Positions 18,050 to 27,240 of a DNA stretch of 64,000 nucleotides are shown in pieces. The DNA is from Streptomyces mobaraensis (GTDB taxonomy: Bacteria > Actinomycetota > Actinomycetes > Streptomycetales > Streptomycetaceae). The stretch is taken from the NCBI RefSeq assembly GCF_020099395.1, contig NZ_CP083590.1, forward strand, positions 2,418,001-2,482,000, written 5' to 3'. The position numbers and the translations under genes are program-made. The notes beneath the pieces are model-generated. The model was not told where the DNA came from. It searched no databases and saw only the letters and a list, made by a program, of their open reading frames with translations. The number at the start of each line of letters is the position of its first letter. Within the stretch, counting starts at the first letter, position 1.

Positions 18050-20227
18050 GTGACCAACATCCCGGAGACCGGCGGCCGGACGCCACGGATCCGCATACGG
18101 CTCGTCGTCGTCCAGATCCTCGTCTTCTCGCTGCTCCTGACCCTGGGCGGGCGGCTCTGGTACCTCCAGATCCGCAAGGGGGACGAGTACGCGGCGGAGG
18201 CGACCGGCAACCGCGTCCAGCGGTCCGTCCAGCCCGCCGTGCGCGGGTCGATCCTCGACGCGCGCGGCGTGCCGCTGGCGGACAACGAGAGCCGCCTCGT
18301 CGTCTCCGCGTCCCGCACCGAGCTGTCGAAGGCGAAGGACCGCGGCAAGGCGGTGCTGACCCGGCTCGCCGGGCTGCTGGGGATGGACCCGAAGGAGGTC
18401 ATGGCCAAGGTCCGGCTGTGTGACGCGAAGACGCCCCGGCCGTGCTGGAACGGTTCTCCGTACCAGCCGATCCCGATCACCGACAAGGCCACCACCCGGC
18501 AGGCGCTCCAGATCCGGGAGCGCGCCGAGGACTTCCCCGGCATCACCGCCGAGCCCACGGCCGTGCGCCGCTACCCCGCCCCCGGCGAGGCCAACACCGC
18601 GCAGGTCCTCGGCTACCTCTCCCCCGTCACCGACGAGGAGGTGGCGCGGGCCAAGGACAGCGACTCGCCCTACCTGCGCTCGGACATGATCGGCCGGTCC
18701 GGGCTGGAGCGGCAGTACGACGAGGTGCTGCGTGGCAGGGCCGGTGTGACCCGGCACGAGGTCGACAAGCTGGGACGCGTCATCGGCACGGCCGAGAGCG
18801 ACCCGCCCGTGCCCGGCTCGAACCTCGTCACCAGCATCGACGCCCGCGTCCAGCGGGTCGCCGAGTACGAGCTGAACGAGGCCATGAAGGCCGCCCGCAA
18901 GGAGTGGGACCACAACACCGGCGAGAACTACAAGGCGGACTCCGGCGCCGTCGTGGTGATGGAGGCGCGGACGGGGCGCGTGGTGGCCATGGCGTCCGCG
19001 CCGACGTACGACCCGAACGCCTGGGTGGGCGGCATCTCGGCCGCCGACTACCGCAAGCTCACCGGCGAGGACTCCCACCACCCGCTGCTCAACCGCGCGA
19101 TCCAGGGCCAGTCGGCGCCCGGTTCGATCTTCAAGGTGGTCTCCACCACGGCCGCGGTCGACGCGGGCCACTCCTACGAGGGGCCCTACGACTGCTCCAG
19201 CTCGTACCGGATCGGCAGCCAGGTCTTCAAAAACTTCGAGTCGGCGAACCACGGCCCGATCTCCCTGGGCCGCGCCCTGGAGGTCTCCTGCGACACCGTC
19301 TTCTACCGGCTCGCCCACGACGAGTGGCGAACGGACGGCGGGCTCCGGGCGAAGGACGGCGCCGGCGACTGGTTCTTCCGGACGGCCCACCGGTTCGGCC
19401 TGGGCAGGACCACCGGGATCGACCTGCCGAACGAGGTCCCGGGCCGGGTCCCCGACCGCCGGTGGAAGCAGCGGTACTGGGAGGCCAACAAGGACGCCTG
19501 GTGCAAACAGGGCAAGAAGGACGGCGGCTACGCCGAGCGGATCGCCTACGACAACTGCCGCGGCGGCAACCTGCTGCGCGCCGGCGACGCCGTGAACTAC
19601 TCCATCGGCCAGGGCGACACCCTCGTCACACCCATCCAGATGGCGAGCGTCTACGCGGCCCTCGCCAACGGCGGCACGCTCTACACGCCCTCCATCGGCA
19701 AGGCGGTGATCAGCCCGGACGGGAAGAAGGTGCGGGAGCTCGCCCCCAAGGCGCGCGGGAAACTGCCCGTGACCAAGCAGTTGCGCGACGAGATGGACCA
19801 GGCCCTCGCGGGCGTCGTCACCCGGGGGTCGGCCGCCTGGCGCTTCGGCGGCTGGCCGCAGAACCGGATCCCGCTGCGCGCCAAGACGGGCACGGCGGAG
19901 GTCTACGGGAAGCAGACCACCTCGTGGTTCGCCACCTACAGCGACGACTACGCGGTGGTGATGACGATCGCGCAGGGCGGCACCGGCTCCGGCGCCTCGG
20001 CCCCCGCCGTGCGGAACATCTACAGCGCGCTCTACGGCGTCGACGGGAAGGGTGCGGTCGACCCGAAGAAGGCGCTGCTGCCCACACCGCAGAAGACCCT
20101 GCCGAAGATCAACGCGGACGGGACCATCGAGGAGCCGAGGATCGGGAAGTACCGGCCCGACGAGCAGGGAAATACGGAACCGCCGGCCACCGGGGCGCCG
20201 GCCCCGGGGCGCGGGCGGCGCGACTGA
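18050..20227 (+). CDS. Class B penicillin-binding protein (PBP2-type transpeptidase)
   Basis: A peptidoglycan transpeptidase of 725 residues. It has a short cytoplasmic N-terminus, a membrane segment at about 18-38 (LVVVQILVFSLLLTLGG), and a dimerisation domain with RGSILDARG. The transpeptidase domain carries SIFK (S359-K362), SCD (413-415) and KTGT (612-615). I chose GTG at 18050 because GGGGGGA lies nine bases upstream; ATG at 18041 and GTG at 18032 are in frame but sit on or before that ribosome site. It follows a carboxypeptidase gene, so both probably serve wall growth. It resembles the elongation/sporulation PBPs, but the exact paralogue is unclear. Confidence 0.92.
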   Translation: MTNIPETGGRTPRIRIRLVVVQILVFSLLLTLGGRLWYLQIRKGDEYAAEATGNRVQRSVQPAVRGSILDARGVPLADNESRLVVSASRTELSKAKDRGKAVLTRLAGLLGMDPKEVMAKVRLCDAKTPRPCWNGSPYQPIPITDKATTRQALQIRERAEDFPGITAEPTAVRRYPAPGEANTAQVLGYLSPVTDEEVARAKDSDSPYLRSDMIGRSGLERQYDEVLRGRAGVTRHEVDKLGRVIGTAESDPPVPGSNLVTSIDARVQRVAEYELNEAMKAARKEWDHNTGENYKADSGAVVVMEARTGRVVAMASAPTYDPNAWVGGISAADYRKLTGEDSHHPLLNRAIQGQSAPGSIFKVVSTTAAVDAGHSYEGPYDCSSSYRIGSQVFKNFESANHGPISLGRALEVSCDTVFYRLAHDEWRTDGGLRAKDGAGDWFFRTAHRFGLGRTTGIDLPNEVPGRVPDRRWKQRYWEANKDAWCKQGKKDGGYAERIAYDNCRGGNLLRAGDAVNYSIGQGDTLVTPIQMASVYAALANGGTLYTPSIGKAVISPDGKKVRELAPKARGKLPVTKQLRDEMDQALAGVVTRGSAAWRFGGWPQNRIPLRAKTGTAEVYGKQTTSWFATYSDDYAVVMTIAQGGTGSGASAPAVRNIYSALYGVDGKGAVDPKKALLPTPQKTLPKINADGTIEEPRIGKYRPDEQGNTEPPATGAPAPGRGRRD

Positions 20228-20316
20228 CGGCCGTTCGTGAGGTGCCGGCGCCGGAATTCCGGCGGGCCGCAAGGGAAAGTGGCGACCGTCACAGCGATTT
20301 CTTTTCCGGAACCCCC

Positions 20317-20354
20317 CTGACCTGGTCATCGGGGGTCCGCGGGGCGTGTAAAGT
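20317..20354 (+). promoter_or_regulatory. Probable promoter of tRNA-Arg(ACG)
   Basis: TAAAGT (20349-20354) is a good -10 about 15 bases before the mature tRNA 5' end. Possible -35 elements are CTGACC or TGGTCA upstream, neither ideally spaced. The A+T content is clearly higher than in the surroundings. Confidence 0.45.
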
Positions 20355-20369
20355 ATTTCTCGCAAGCCC

Positions 20370-20442
20370 GCGCTCGTAGCTTAACGGATAGAGCACTTGA
20401 CTACGGATCAAGAGGTTGCAGGTTCGAATCCTGCCGAGCGCA
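20370..20442 (+). tRNA. tRNA-Arg (ACG anticodon)
   Basis: The acceptor GCGCTCG pairs with CGAGCGC. The D arm is GCTTAACGGATAGAGC, the anticodon stem CTTGA/TCAAG has loop CTACGGA (anticodon ACG, to be edited to ICG), and the T arm is GCAGG-TTCGAAT-CCTGC. There are 73 bases with no CCA. It is followed at once by a strong intrinsic terminator. Confidence 0.97.
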
Positions 20443-20446
20443 CCGC

Positions 20447-20487
20447 AAAGAGCCCGCTTCGTTTCGGCGAAGCGGGCTCTTTTGTTT
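20447..20487 (+). terminator. Intrinsic terminator of tRNA-Arg(ACG)
   Basis: The stem AAAGAGCCCGCTTCG (20447-20461) pairs with 20468-20482 around a six-base loop and is followed by TTTGTTTG. It is the only terminator in the window with a clear T tract. Confidence 0.92.
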
Positions 20488-20561
20488 GCCTGTGAGCAGG
20501 TTTGCCTGTGCGCATTCCCCCGCGGGAGGGGGCGCCGGCAGGGCGCCCCCCTTCCCACGCT

Positions 20562-21377
20562 TCAGATCTTCGGGAAGCTGAAGCCGTACCCCTGCCGCTT
20601 CAGCCACGGAAGCGTTTCTTCCATCGCGGCCATGGTCTGGCTGCGGTCGCCGCCGGCGTCATGGAAGAGGATGGTGGGGCCGCTGGGGACCTCGCGCTTG
20701 ACGTTGGCCACGATGCGCGCGACGCCCGGGCGCTGCCAGTCGCGGCTGTCGACCTGCCAGCCGAGCGGCCGCATCCCGTGCGCGGCGGCCACCTTGCGGC
20801 TGTACGGGGTGAACGCGCCGCCGGGGGCGCGGTAGTACCGCACCTTCACTCCGTCCCCGGCGGCATCCTCTATCAGCTTCTGGGCGTCGAGGATCTGGCT
20901 CGCCTGGTAGGACTCGGGGCGTTTGTCCATGGCCGTGTTGTGGTCCATGGAGTGGTCGCAGAGCCGGTGCCCCTCCGCGACGACCTTCTTGACGAGGGAC
21001 GGGTACTCCTTGGCGCGCGGACCTATCATGCAGAACGTCGCCTTGACGTCGTTCCGGCGCAGCAGGTCCAGCACCTTGGGCGTCCAGACGGGGTCGGGGC
21101 CGTCGTCGATGGTGATGTTGACGACCTTGCCCGGGCTCTCGCTGTCGTGCGAGATCTCCTCCGACACCGGTCCGCCCACGTCGGGTTCGGCGGCCTTGCC
21201 CCGCTCGCGGGGCACCTTCGCCGACGGGCTCTTGGCGTCGGCGGCGACGTGCTTGCTCCCGCCGTCGTCCGACGCCTGGTTGGCGACGGCCACCGAGCCC
21301 AGTATCACCGCCACGAGCGCAAGGCCCGACCCGGCCGCCACCGCGATGTGCCGCCCCCGCCCGGTAGTTCGCGTCAT
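20562..21377 (-). CDS. Secreted polysaccharide deacetylase (NodB domain)
   Basis: The 271-residue protein starts MTRTTGRGRHIAVAAGSG and has an N-terminal hydrophobic signal or anchor (about 10-32), a linker, and a NodB domain. The motifs are complete: TIDDGPD (catalytic base and metal Asp), HSMDH (metal histidines), RAPGG, DSRDW and LFHD. It removes acetyl groups from a wall or extracellular polysaccharide; peptidoglycan GlcNAc is a likely but unproven substrate. I chose ATG at 21377, with GGGAG about ten bases upstream, rather than an in-frame start 63 bases earlier. It stands alone, convergent with the tRNA gene. Confidence 0.9.
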   Translation of the reverse strand: MTRTTGRGRHIAVAAGSGLALVAVILGSVAVANQASDDGGSKHVAADAKSPSAKVPRERGKAAEPDVGGPVSEEISHDSESPGKVVNITIDDGPDPVWTPKVLDLLRRNDVKATFCMIGPRAKEYPSLVKKVVAEGHRLCDHSMDHNTAMDKRPESYQASQILDAQKLIEDAAGDGVKVRYYRAPGGAFTPYSRKVAAAHGMRPLGWQVDSRDWQRPGVARIVANVKREVPSGPTILFHDAGGDRSQTMAAMEETLPWLKRQGYGFSFPKI

Positions 21378-21526
21378 GAACGATCCACTCCCTCGCACGC
21401 CTGTCTGTTCCCTGCCCGCGAAGACGTGCTTGTACCGCATGCCGTTCCGTTATGCGGTATCGCTCACAAAACAGTGACAAAGCAGGCGCTCACGCGCCTG
21501 AGACGTCCTCAATCACCGTACGGCGG

Positions 21527-22687
21527 TCACTCTTCCGGCTTTCCTCCGCCATCTTCTCCCGGAATGCCGTCCTCCTTCACGTCCGGCGCTTCGCCCTCCG
21601 CGATCACGCGGGCCACCTCGGCGGCGCGGGCCGCCTCTTCGGCGGCGAAGCGCCGGGCGTCGAGCCGTTCGGCGAGCTCCTCGTCCTCGGCCATCAGCCG
21701 GTCGAGGCTGGCGTCGCCCAGGTCGAGGACGCCGAGGTCGAGGTAGGCGCGCTGGAGGCGTTCGCCCCACAGTCCGATGTCCTTGACGCAGGGGACGATC
21801 CGGCTGAACAGCAGCTTCCGGAAGGCCCGGACGTAGTCGGACCGTTCGCTCAGCTCCACCGCCTCCGCGGTCGGGATGCCGAAGTCGACGAGGACCTCCT
21901 CCCCGCGCAGCCGGTTCCGCATCAGGTGGCAGCCCTCGATCACGAACTCCTCGCGCTCGCGCAGCTCCGCGTCGCTGAGCTGCGCGTAGTAGTCGCGCAG
22001 CGCCAGCCGGCCGAAGGCGACGTGCCGGGCCTCGTCCTGCATCACGTAGGTGAGGATCTGCTTCGGCAGCGGCTTCTCGGTGAAGTCGCGCAGCATGCCG
22101 AACGCGGCGAGGGCGAGCCCCTCGATGAGGACCTGCATCCCGAGGTAGGGCATGTCCCAGCGGGAGTCGCGCAGGGTGTCGCCGAGCAGCCGCTGGAGGC
22201 TGGTGTCGACGGGGTAGAGCATCCCGATCTTCTCGTGCAGGAAGCGGCTGTAGACCTCCACGTGCCGGGCCTCGTCCATGGCCTGGGTGGCGGAGTAGAA
22301 CTTGGCGTCGAGGTCCGGCACCGACTCGGTGATCCGGCTCGCGCAGACCAGCGCGCCCTGCTCGCCGTGGAGGAACTGGCTGAACTGCCAGGCGGCGTAG
22401 TGGCGGCGCATGTCGCGCCGGTTCGCCTCGCCCATCCGGTCCCAGTACGGGGTGTTGTACACCAGCATGTTCTCGTCGGGGACGCCGAGCGGGTCGTACG
22501 GGTCGACCTCCGCGTCCCAGTCGATGCGCTTGGCCGCGTCCCACTGCTTGTCCTTGCCCTTCCGGTAGAGGGCGAGGAGCCGTTCGCGGCCCTCCTCGTA
22601 CTCCCAGCCGAAGCGGGCGGCGCCGCTCGCGGGGACCTCCCAGAGCGGCTCGTCGGGCTCGTGCGCGTAGAGCTGTCGCGTCGCCAT
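21527..22687 (-). CDS. Ferritin-like diiron protein, unknown substrate
   Basis: The 386-residue helical protein carries two diiron half-sites, MDEARHVEVYSRF (about 138-150) and QDEARHVAFGRLALRDYY (about 222-240), each with the EXXH pattern, as in ribonucleotide-reductase-like oxidases and N-oxygenases. The C-terminal 60 residues are acidic and disordered. It is divergent from an AurF-like diiron oxygenase, with a palindromic operator-like site between them. A role in oxidation of a metabolite is an inference; no substrate can be named. The start is ATG at 22687 with GGAGG-like sequence upstream. Confidence 0.75.
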   Translation of the reverse strand: MATRQLYAHEPDEPLWEVPASGAARFGWEYEEGRERLLALYRKGKDKQWDAAKRIDWDAEVDPYDPLGVPDENMLVYNTPYWDRMGEANRRDMRRHYAAWQFSQFLHGEQGALVCASRITESVPDLDAKFYSATQAMDEARHVEVYSRFLHEKIGMLYPVDTSLQRLLGDTLRDSRWDMPYLGMQVLIEGLALAAFGMLRDFTEKPLPKQILTYVMQDEARHVAFGRLALRDYYAQLSDAELREREEFVIEGCHLMRNRLRGEEVLVDFGIPTAEAVELSERSDYVRAFRKLLFSRIVPCVKDIGLWGERLQRAYLDLGVLDLGDASLDRLMAEDEELAERLDARRFAAEEAARAAEVARVIAEGEAPDVKEDGIPGEDGGGKPEE

Positions 22688-22758
22688 CGGACGCCTCCTT
22701 CGCTTCCTTCGCTCGCTGTCCCCCGCGGCTCGCCACTGTGGGCAGGCTCACACGCTTT

Positions 22759-22773
22759 TTGACCGGTGGTCAA
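22759..22773. promoter_or_regulatory. TetR-type operator candidate in the divergent diiron promoter
   Basis: TTGACC-GGT-GGTCAA is a perfect inverted repeat with 6-bp arms. It lies 72-86 bp upstream of the minus-strand diiron gene and about 150 bp before the plus-strand AurF-like gene. A TetR gene follows the latter, so this is its most likely binding site. Confidence 0.55.
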
Positions 22774-22822
22774 TCGGCCGGAGTGATTCGTGTCCTACGG
22801 GGCGTCAGGGGCTCCGGGGGTC

Positions 22823-22852
22823 TTGACGGGCTTGCTGACACGCAGTCTTATA
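22823..22852 (+). promoter_or_regulatory. Promoter of the AurF-like gene
   Basis: TTGACG (22823-22828) and CTTATA (22847-22852) are 18 bases apart, a good vegetative promoter. Transcription would start near 22859, about 65 bases before the ATG. Confidence 0.55.
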
Positions 22853-22924
22853 AGCAGGTAACCCCGGGTAACTCACAGGGGCCCCGCACGTGAGCAGCAG
22901 CCCGCAATCGAGGTGGGATCAGGC

Positions 22925-23872
22925 ATGGCAGCAGACCCGATGACGCCGGCCGGCACGGCCGGACCCGCGCTCCGTGACGCGCTCGGGCCGCTCAAGGACC
23001 GAGAACGGATCGCCGAGCGCCTGCTGGAGTCCTCGGCCAGACACTCCTTCGACCCGGACACCGAACTCGACTGGGACGCCCCGCCCGAGGACGGCAAGTG
23101 GTACTGGCCCCCGGAGCTCGTCTCGCTCTACGGGACGCCGCTGTGGCGGCGGATGCCCGAGGAACAGCGCATGGAGCTCTCCCGGCACGAGGCCGCCTCG
23201 CTCGCCTCGCTGGGCATCTGGTTCGAGATCATCCTGATGCAACTGCTCGTCCGGCACATCTACGACAAGCCGGTGACCAGCGCCCACGTCCGGTACGCGC
23301 TCACCGAGATAGCCGACGAGTGCCGGCACTCCAAGATGTTCGCCCGCATGATCCAGCATGGCGGCGCCCCCACGTACCCCGTGGCCCGCCTCCACCACAA
23401 CCTCGCTCGGATCCTGAAGACGATCTCCACCACCCCCGGCTCGTTCGCCTGCACCCTGCTCGGCGAGGAGATCCTCGACTACATGCAGCGGCTCACGTTC
23501 CCCGACGAGCGGGTCCAGCCGCTGGTGCGCGGCGTGACCCGGATCCACGTCGTCGAGGAGGCGCGGCACGTCCGGTACGCCCGGGAGGAACTCCGCCGCC
23601 AGATGAAGACCTGTCCGCGCTGGGAGGCGGAACTCACCCGGCTGAGCTGCGGAGAGGCGGCCCGCGTCTTCTCCGTCGCCTTCGTCAACCCCGCCGTCTA
23701 CACCAACGTGGGCCTCGACCGGCGCGAGGCGGTCGCCCAGGTGCGGGCGAGCGGGCACCGGCGCGAGGTGATGCAGGCGGGCGCCAAGCGGCTGACCGAC
23801 TTCCTCGGGGAGATCGGGGTGCTGCGGGGGCCCGGACGCCGGCTGTGGCGCAGTTCCGGCCTGCTGGCCTGA
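22925..23872 (+). CDS. AurF-like diiron oxygenase
   Basis: The 315-residue protein resembles the AurF (p-aminobenzoate N-oxygenase) family of non-haem diiron enzymes. Metal-ligand candidates are in [38 protein letters not shown] and [12 protein letters not shown], in the order the family requires. The start is ATG at 22925 with GAGGTGG about nine bases upstream; an in-frame GTG four codons earlier is less likely. It is divergent from another diiron gene and followed after 42 bp by a TetR regulator. Neither amine oxidation nor any natural product is proven by context: no biosynthetic cluster surrounds it. Confidence 0.82.
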   Translation: MAADPMTPAGTAGPALRDALGPLKDRERIAERLLESSARHSFDPDTELDWDAPPEDGKWYWPPELVSLYGTPLWRRMPEEQRMELSRHEAASLASLGIWFEIILMQLLVRHIYDKPVTSAHVRYALTEIADECRHSKMFARMIQHGGAPTYPVARLHHNLARILKTISTTPGSFACTLLGEEILDYMQRLTFPDERVQPLVRGVTRIHVVEEARHVRYAREELRRQMKTCPRWEAELTRLSCGEAARVFSVAFVNPAVYTNVGLDRREAVAQVRASGHRREVMQAGAKRLTDFLGEIGVLRGPGRRLWRSSGLLA

Positions 23873-23914
23873 GCGAGCCGCATCCATTCGGAGGGCTGCC
23901 GTACCCTGCCCTGC

Positions 23915-24637
23915 ATGACCGGCAGCGGAACCACCTCCTACCGGCGGCTGGGCGTCGCCCAGCGCCGCGCCCAGCTGATCACCGCCGCGCTCGGCCTGTT
24001 CGCCCAGCGTCCGCCCGAGGACGTCTCCCTCGACGACGTGGCGGCGGCCGCCCAGGTGTCCCGGCCGCTGGTCTACCGCTACTTCCCGGGCGGCAAGACC
24101 CAGTTGTACGAGGCCGCGCTGCGCAGCGCGGCGGACGAGCTGGAACTGTGCTTCGCCGAACCGCAGACCGGCCCGCTGACCCTCCGGCTCGCCGCCGCCC
24201 TCGACCGCTACCTCGCCTTCGTCGACGGGCACGCCGCCGGATTCGGCGCGCTGCTCCAGGGCGGCAGCGTCGTCGAGACGTCGCGGACCGGCGCGATCGT
24301 GGACGAGGTGCGCCGCACCGCCGCCGGCCACATCCTCGCCCACCTCCAGGTGCCCGAACCCGGGGTGCGGCTGCGGATGACGGTCAGGACGTGGATAGCG
24401 GCCGTCGAGGGCGCGTCCCTGACCTGGCTGGACGAGGGGAAGCGACCGCCCGTGGAGGAGCTGCGGGACTGGCTGGTCGACCACTTCGTCGCCCTGCTCA
24501 TCACCACGGCGGCGAGCGACGAACAGACCGCGCGGGTGACGCGGGCCGCGCTGGCGCTGGAGCCGGCGGACGGGGTGGTGACGCGGCTGGTGCGGCGGTT
24601 GGGGCCGGTGCTGGCGGAGGCGGGGCATCTGCTCTGA
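23915..24637 (+). CDS. TetR/AcrR family regulator
   Basis: The 240-residue protein has an N-terminal HTH (about 15-62: [41 protein letters not shown] split across helices 1-4) and a ligand-binding C-terminal domain. The start ATG lies seven bases after a TACCCT -10 (23902-23907), so the transcript is probably leaderless. It likely controls the flanking diiron genes through the TTGACC palindrome. The ligand is unknown. Confidence 0.9.
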   Translation: MTGSGTTSYRRLGVAQRRAQLITAALGLFAQRPPEDVSLDDVAAAAQVSRPLVYRYFPGGKTQLYEAALRSAADELELCFAEPQTGPLTLRLAAALDRYLAFVDGHAAGFGALLQGGSVVETSRTGAIVDEVRRTAAGHILAHLQVPEPGVRLRMTVRTWIAAVEGASLTWLDEGKRPPVEELRDWLVDHFVALLITTAASDEQTARVTRAALALEPADGVVTRLVRRLGPVLAEAGHLL

Positions 24638-24693
24638 GCGTCCGCGCCGGGCGTGGGCGGGCGGCCGGGCCGGGGCGAACGTACGCTCGTACG

Positions 24694-24996
24694 GTGCGAA
24701 GCGAAGAAGTGCCCTTCGAGGGCGGGCCCCTCGACGGGCGGGTACTGCCGGTGCTGCTGGGACCGACCGGGCACCCGCCGAAGGTCTACGAGGTCCCGGT
24801 ACCGGACGCGGCCGGCGGGCCGCCCACCGTCCTGGTCTACCGGCGGGCGCAGGCCGGGGTGACGCGGCGGCTGGGGCTGCCGCGGGGGTGGAAGTACGTG
24901 TACGACCCGGAGGGGCGGCGGAGTGAGGGCGTCCGGTGGCCGTGGTCGCGGTCTCGGTCCCGGCCCGGGGCCGGGGAGTCGCCGCCGTCCGGGTGA
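24694..24996 (+). CDS. Small conserved hypothetical protein
   Basis: A 100-residue protein that starts at GTG 24694, six bases after TACGCT (24682-24687), so probably leaderless. The ordered part is [19 protein letters not shown] and KVYEVPVPD, ending [13 protein letters not shown]; the last 30 residues are disordered. No catalytic motif is seen. It follows the TetR gene by 56 bp with its own promoter. The product type is familiar in Streptomyces, but I do not know its function. Confidence 0.6.
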   Translation: MRSEEVPFEGGPLDGRVLPVLLGPTGHPPKVYEVPVPDAAGGPPTVLVYRRAQAGVTRRLGLPRGWKYVYDPEGRRSEGVRWPWSRSRSRPGAGESPPSG

Positions 24997-25096
24997 GGGG
25001 GCGTCGCCCGGACGGTGTGCGGCTCGGGCGGTTCCGCCCCTGACGCCCTAAAAGTACGACCGGTCCGTGACACGATCGCCCCGGAGGTGAACCCCC

Positions 25097-25795
25097 GTGT
25101 CCGGACGGCTGGTGCGCTGCTGCTGCGCCCTGGCGCTGGCCGCCGCCGTCGTGTCGGCGGCGCCGCCGCCCGGTGGCCCGGCGGAGCCGCCCTCCGGCGA
25201 GCGGTCGGTCGGCGCCCTGCTCACGCGGCTGCGGACGCTCTACCGGCAGATCGACGCGGCCACGAAGGAGTACGAGGCGGCGGGGCCCGCGCTGCGGCGG
25301 CAGCGGGCCGCCGCGGATCGGGCGGCCGAGGAAGTGGCCGGGGCGCGGGTGGCTCTCGCCCGGAGCCGGGACGAGGCGGGGGCGCTGGCGCGCGAGCAGT
25401 ACCGGAGTGGGGCGGGTGCTCTCTCCCCCGCCGTCACCCTTCTGTTCGCCGCGGACCCGGAGGGGGTTCTTCGCCGGCGGCACGAGTTGGAGCGGGCGGC
25501 GGCGGGGCGGGCGGGGGTGCTGTCGCGGCTGTCGGCCGCGGCGGCTCGGGCGGATGGGGTCGCGCGGGAGGCCCGGGGCGTTCTCGACGCTCAGCTGACG
25601 CTGGCGGATCGGCGGGAGCGGCGGCGGGAGACGGCTCGGCGGGGGTTGGACGAGGTGGAGCGGCTGCTGGCCGGGCTTACGGACGGGGAGTTGGCGGCGC
25701 TGGGGGCGTCGCCGGGTGGGGTGCCCCGGTCCCTCCCCCAGAGGGGGCACCCCCATTTCACCGTTTCTTCCAGGGCCGCGCCCCGGACCCCCTGA
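25097..25795 (+). CDS. Secreted coiled-coil protein, C-terminally truncated by a repeat
   Basis: The 232-residue protein has a signal peptide (about 1-22, ending VVSAAPP) and a long Ala/Arg/Glu coiled coil (about 35-205). It starts at GTG 25097 behind a perfect GGAGGTGA. This layout matches the N-terminal half of secreted NlpC/P60 endopeptidases of Streptomyces, but no catalytic Cys-His domain follows. Instead the last 25 residues (GVPRSLPQRGHPHFTVSS and on) are encoded by a 251-bp inverted repeat. It is therefore probably a broken wall hydrolase, though it could still be secreted. The loss of an NlpC/P60 domain is inferred from memory of the family. Confidence 0.6.
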   Translation: MSGRLVRCCCALALAAAVVSAAPPPGGPAEPPSGERSVGALLTRLRTLYRQIDAATKEYEAAGPALRRQRAAADRAAEEVAGARVALARSRDEAGALAREQYRSGAGALSPAVTLLFAADPEGVLRRRHELERAAAGRAGVLSRLSAAAARADGVAREARGVLDAQLTLADRRERRRETARRGLDEVERLLAGLTDGELAALGASPGGVPRSLPQRGHPHFTVSSRAAPRTP

Positions 25796-25973
25796 AACCG
25801 CGCTGCGCGCGGTTGTCCTCAAACGCCGGACGGGCTTGATTTCGCGCCCGGGCGCACATTTCAGCCCGTCCGGCGTTTGAGGACGAGCGGCGAAGCCGCG
25901 ATCACGGGGGTCTGGGGCGCAGCCCCAGGAAACGGCGAAGTGGGGGTGCCCCCTCTGGGGGAGGGACCGGGGC
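25723..25973. repeat. Two inverted copies of an interspersed Streptomyces repeat
   Basis: Two copies of an element of about 120 bp face each other. The outer arms 25723-25755 and 25941-25973 are perfect over 33 bp, and the inner arms 25815-25836 and 25863-25884 over 22 bp, containing CGTCCGGCGTTTGAGGAC, a common intergenic motif in Streptomyces. The whole could fold as one long hairpin. It supplies the 3' end and stop of the coiled-coil gene and abuts the stop codon of the converging flavin monooxygenase gene, so it may end both transcripts. Confidence 0.85.
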
Positions 25974-27233
25974 TCACCCCCCACCCACCTCCCGGAGGTA
26001 CGCCTCCGCCCGCTCCTCCTCGTAGAACCACCCCTCGAAATCCGACGGATCGTCGTACCCGTTCGCGAAGCGGTCCGCGACCGGCCGGCAGCCGGAAGCC
26101 GCCCCGATCAGCCGCTGGACGTGCAGCGGCAGCGGCGCGAGCATGGCGTTCGTCCAGCGCGTGGCGTGACGCGCGGACGCCGTCCAGTGGCGGTCGGAGA
26201 CCGACCGCATCCACGCCTCGTCGAACGGCCCGTCCCCCCGCTCGACGATCGCGGCGAGGCACGCCGCCGCGGACTTGGCCGCCGAGTTGGCGCCCTGCCC
26301 GGTGACCGGGTCGTCGACGACGACCGCGTCGCCGATGCCGAGGACGAGGCCCCCGGAGGGGAGCCGGCCGACGGGGTCGCGGACGACGGGGGTGTAGCGG
26401 CCGGCCAGGGTGGCGCCGGGGTCGGTGAGTTCGACCTGGGTGGCGCGGCCGTATTCCCAGGGGGCGTAGCGTTCGATCAGTTCGAGCATGCGGGCCAGGT
26501 GCTCCGCCGGGCTCTCGCCGGCGCCGAAGACGTCGAGGGGGCCGCCGGGGAGGCCCTCCCAGAAGAGGATGTCGGCGCGGCCGGAGAGGGTGAGGGCGGG
26601 GATGACGAGCAGTTCGCCGACGCCGGGGACGAGGGTGCAGCGGACGGCGTCGTACTCGGGGTGTTCGGGGCGCGGCCCCAGGCCGTGGACATAGGCGAGG
26701 GCCAGGCAGCGCTGGGGCGCGGCGTACGGGGAGCGGGCGGGGTCGCGGTCGAAGAGGGAGACCAGCTCGCCCTTGCCCGCGGCGACCAGCACGAGGTCGT
26801 AGCGGCCGGCGAAGAAGTCCAGGTCGCAGACGGTGGCGCCGTGGAGGACCAGTTTCCCGCCGCGGGCCGCGAAGGTCTCCAGCCAGCCGGCCATCTTGAG
26901 CCGCTGGTCGACGGAGCGGGCGGGTTCGTCGAGCCGGCCGACCCAGTCGACGATGCGCCGCACCCGTCCGTTCGCGGCCGGGAGGGGCGGGCCGGCCACG
27001 GAGTAGCCGAACCCCTCGATGCCGGGGGCGTGCTCCTCCCAGAAGCCGAGGCCGAGTTCGCGTTCGTGCCGCAGGGCGGTGCCGAACATGACCTGGGTGG
27101 AGGTGACCCGGCCGGCGCGCATCTCGTCCGGGGTGCGGTTGGAGAGCAGCGTCACGTCGTAGTCCCGGGCCTGGAGGCCGAGGGCGAGCTGGAGACCGGA
27201 CTGGCCGGCGCCGACTATGAGGATGCGTCGCAT
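25974..27233 (-). CDS. StyA-like FAD-dependent monooxygenase of the conservon operon
   Basis: The 419-residue protein has an N-terminal Rossmann FAD motif (ILIVGAGQSGLQLALGLQ), a second flavin motif GLVLGIGDAVVVDDPVTGQG, and the substrate-binding middle typical of styrene/indole monooxygenases (StyA type). Such enzymes use reduced FAD from a partner reductase, which is not in this window. It starts 7 bp after cvnD, so it is part of the same operon. Several Streptomyces conservons carry an oxidoreductase or P450 at this place. The substrate is unknown. The stop codon abuts a repeat element. Confidence 0.85.
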   Translation of the reverse strand: MRRILIVGAGQSGLQLALGLQARDYDVTLLSNRTPDEMRAGRVTSTQVMFGTALRHERELGLGFWEEHAPGIEGFGYSVAGPPLPAANGRVRRIVDWVGRLDEPARSVDQRLKMAGWLETFAARGGKLVLHGATVCDLDFFAGRYDLVLVAAGKGELVSLFDRDPARSPYAAPQRCLALAYVHGLGPRPEHPEYDAVRCTLVPGVGELLVIPALTLSGRADILFWEGLPGGPLDVFGAGESPAEHLARMLELIERYAPWEYGRATQVELTDPGATLAGRYTPVVRDPVGRLPSGGLVLGIGDAVVVDDPVTGQGANSAAKSAAACLAAIVERGDGPFDEAWMRSVSDRHWTASARHATRWTNAMLAPLPLHVQRLIGAASGCRPVADRFANGYDDPSDFEGWFYEEERAEAYLREVGGG

Positions 27234-27240
27234 GGTCCGT

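Noticed and set aside
20289..20607. Small minus-strand frames encoding RQDSNLQPLDP / CNLLIRSQVLYPLSYER
   Set aside because: These are antisense translations of tRNA-Arg(ACG), a frequent misannotation.
25723..25973. Insertion sequence ends
   Set aside because: The arms are inverted copies of a small noncoding repeat; no transposase or target duplication is seen.
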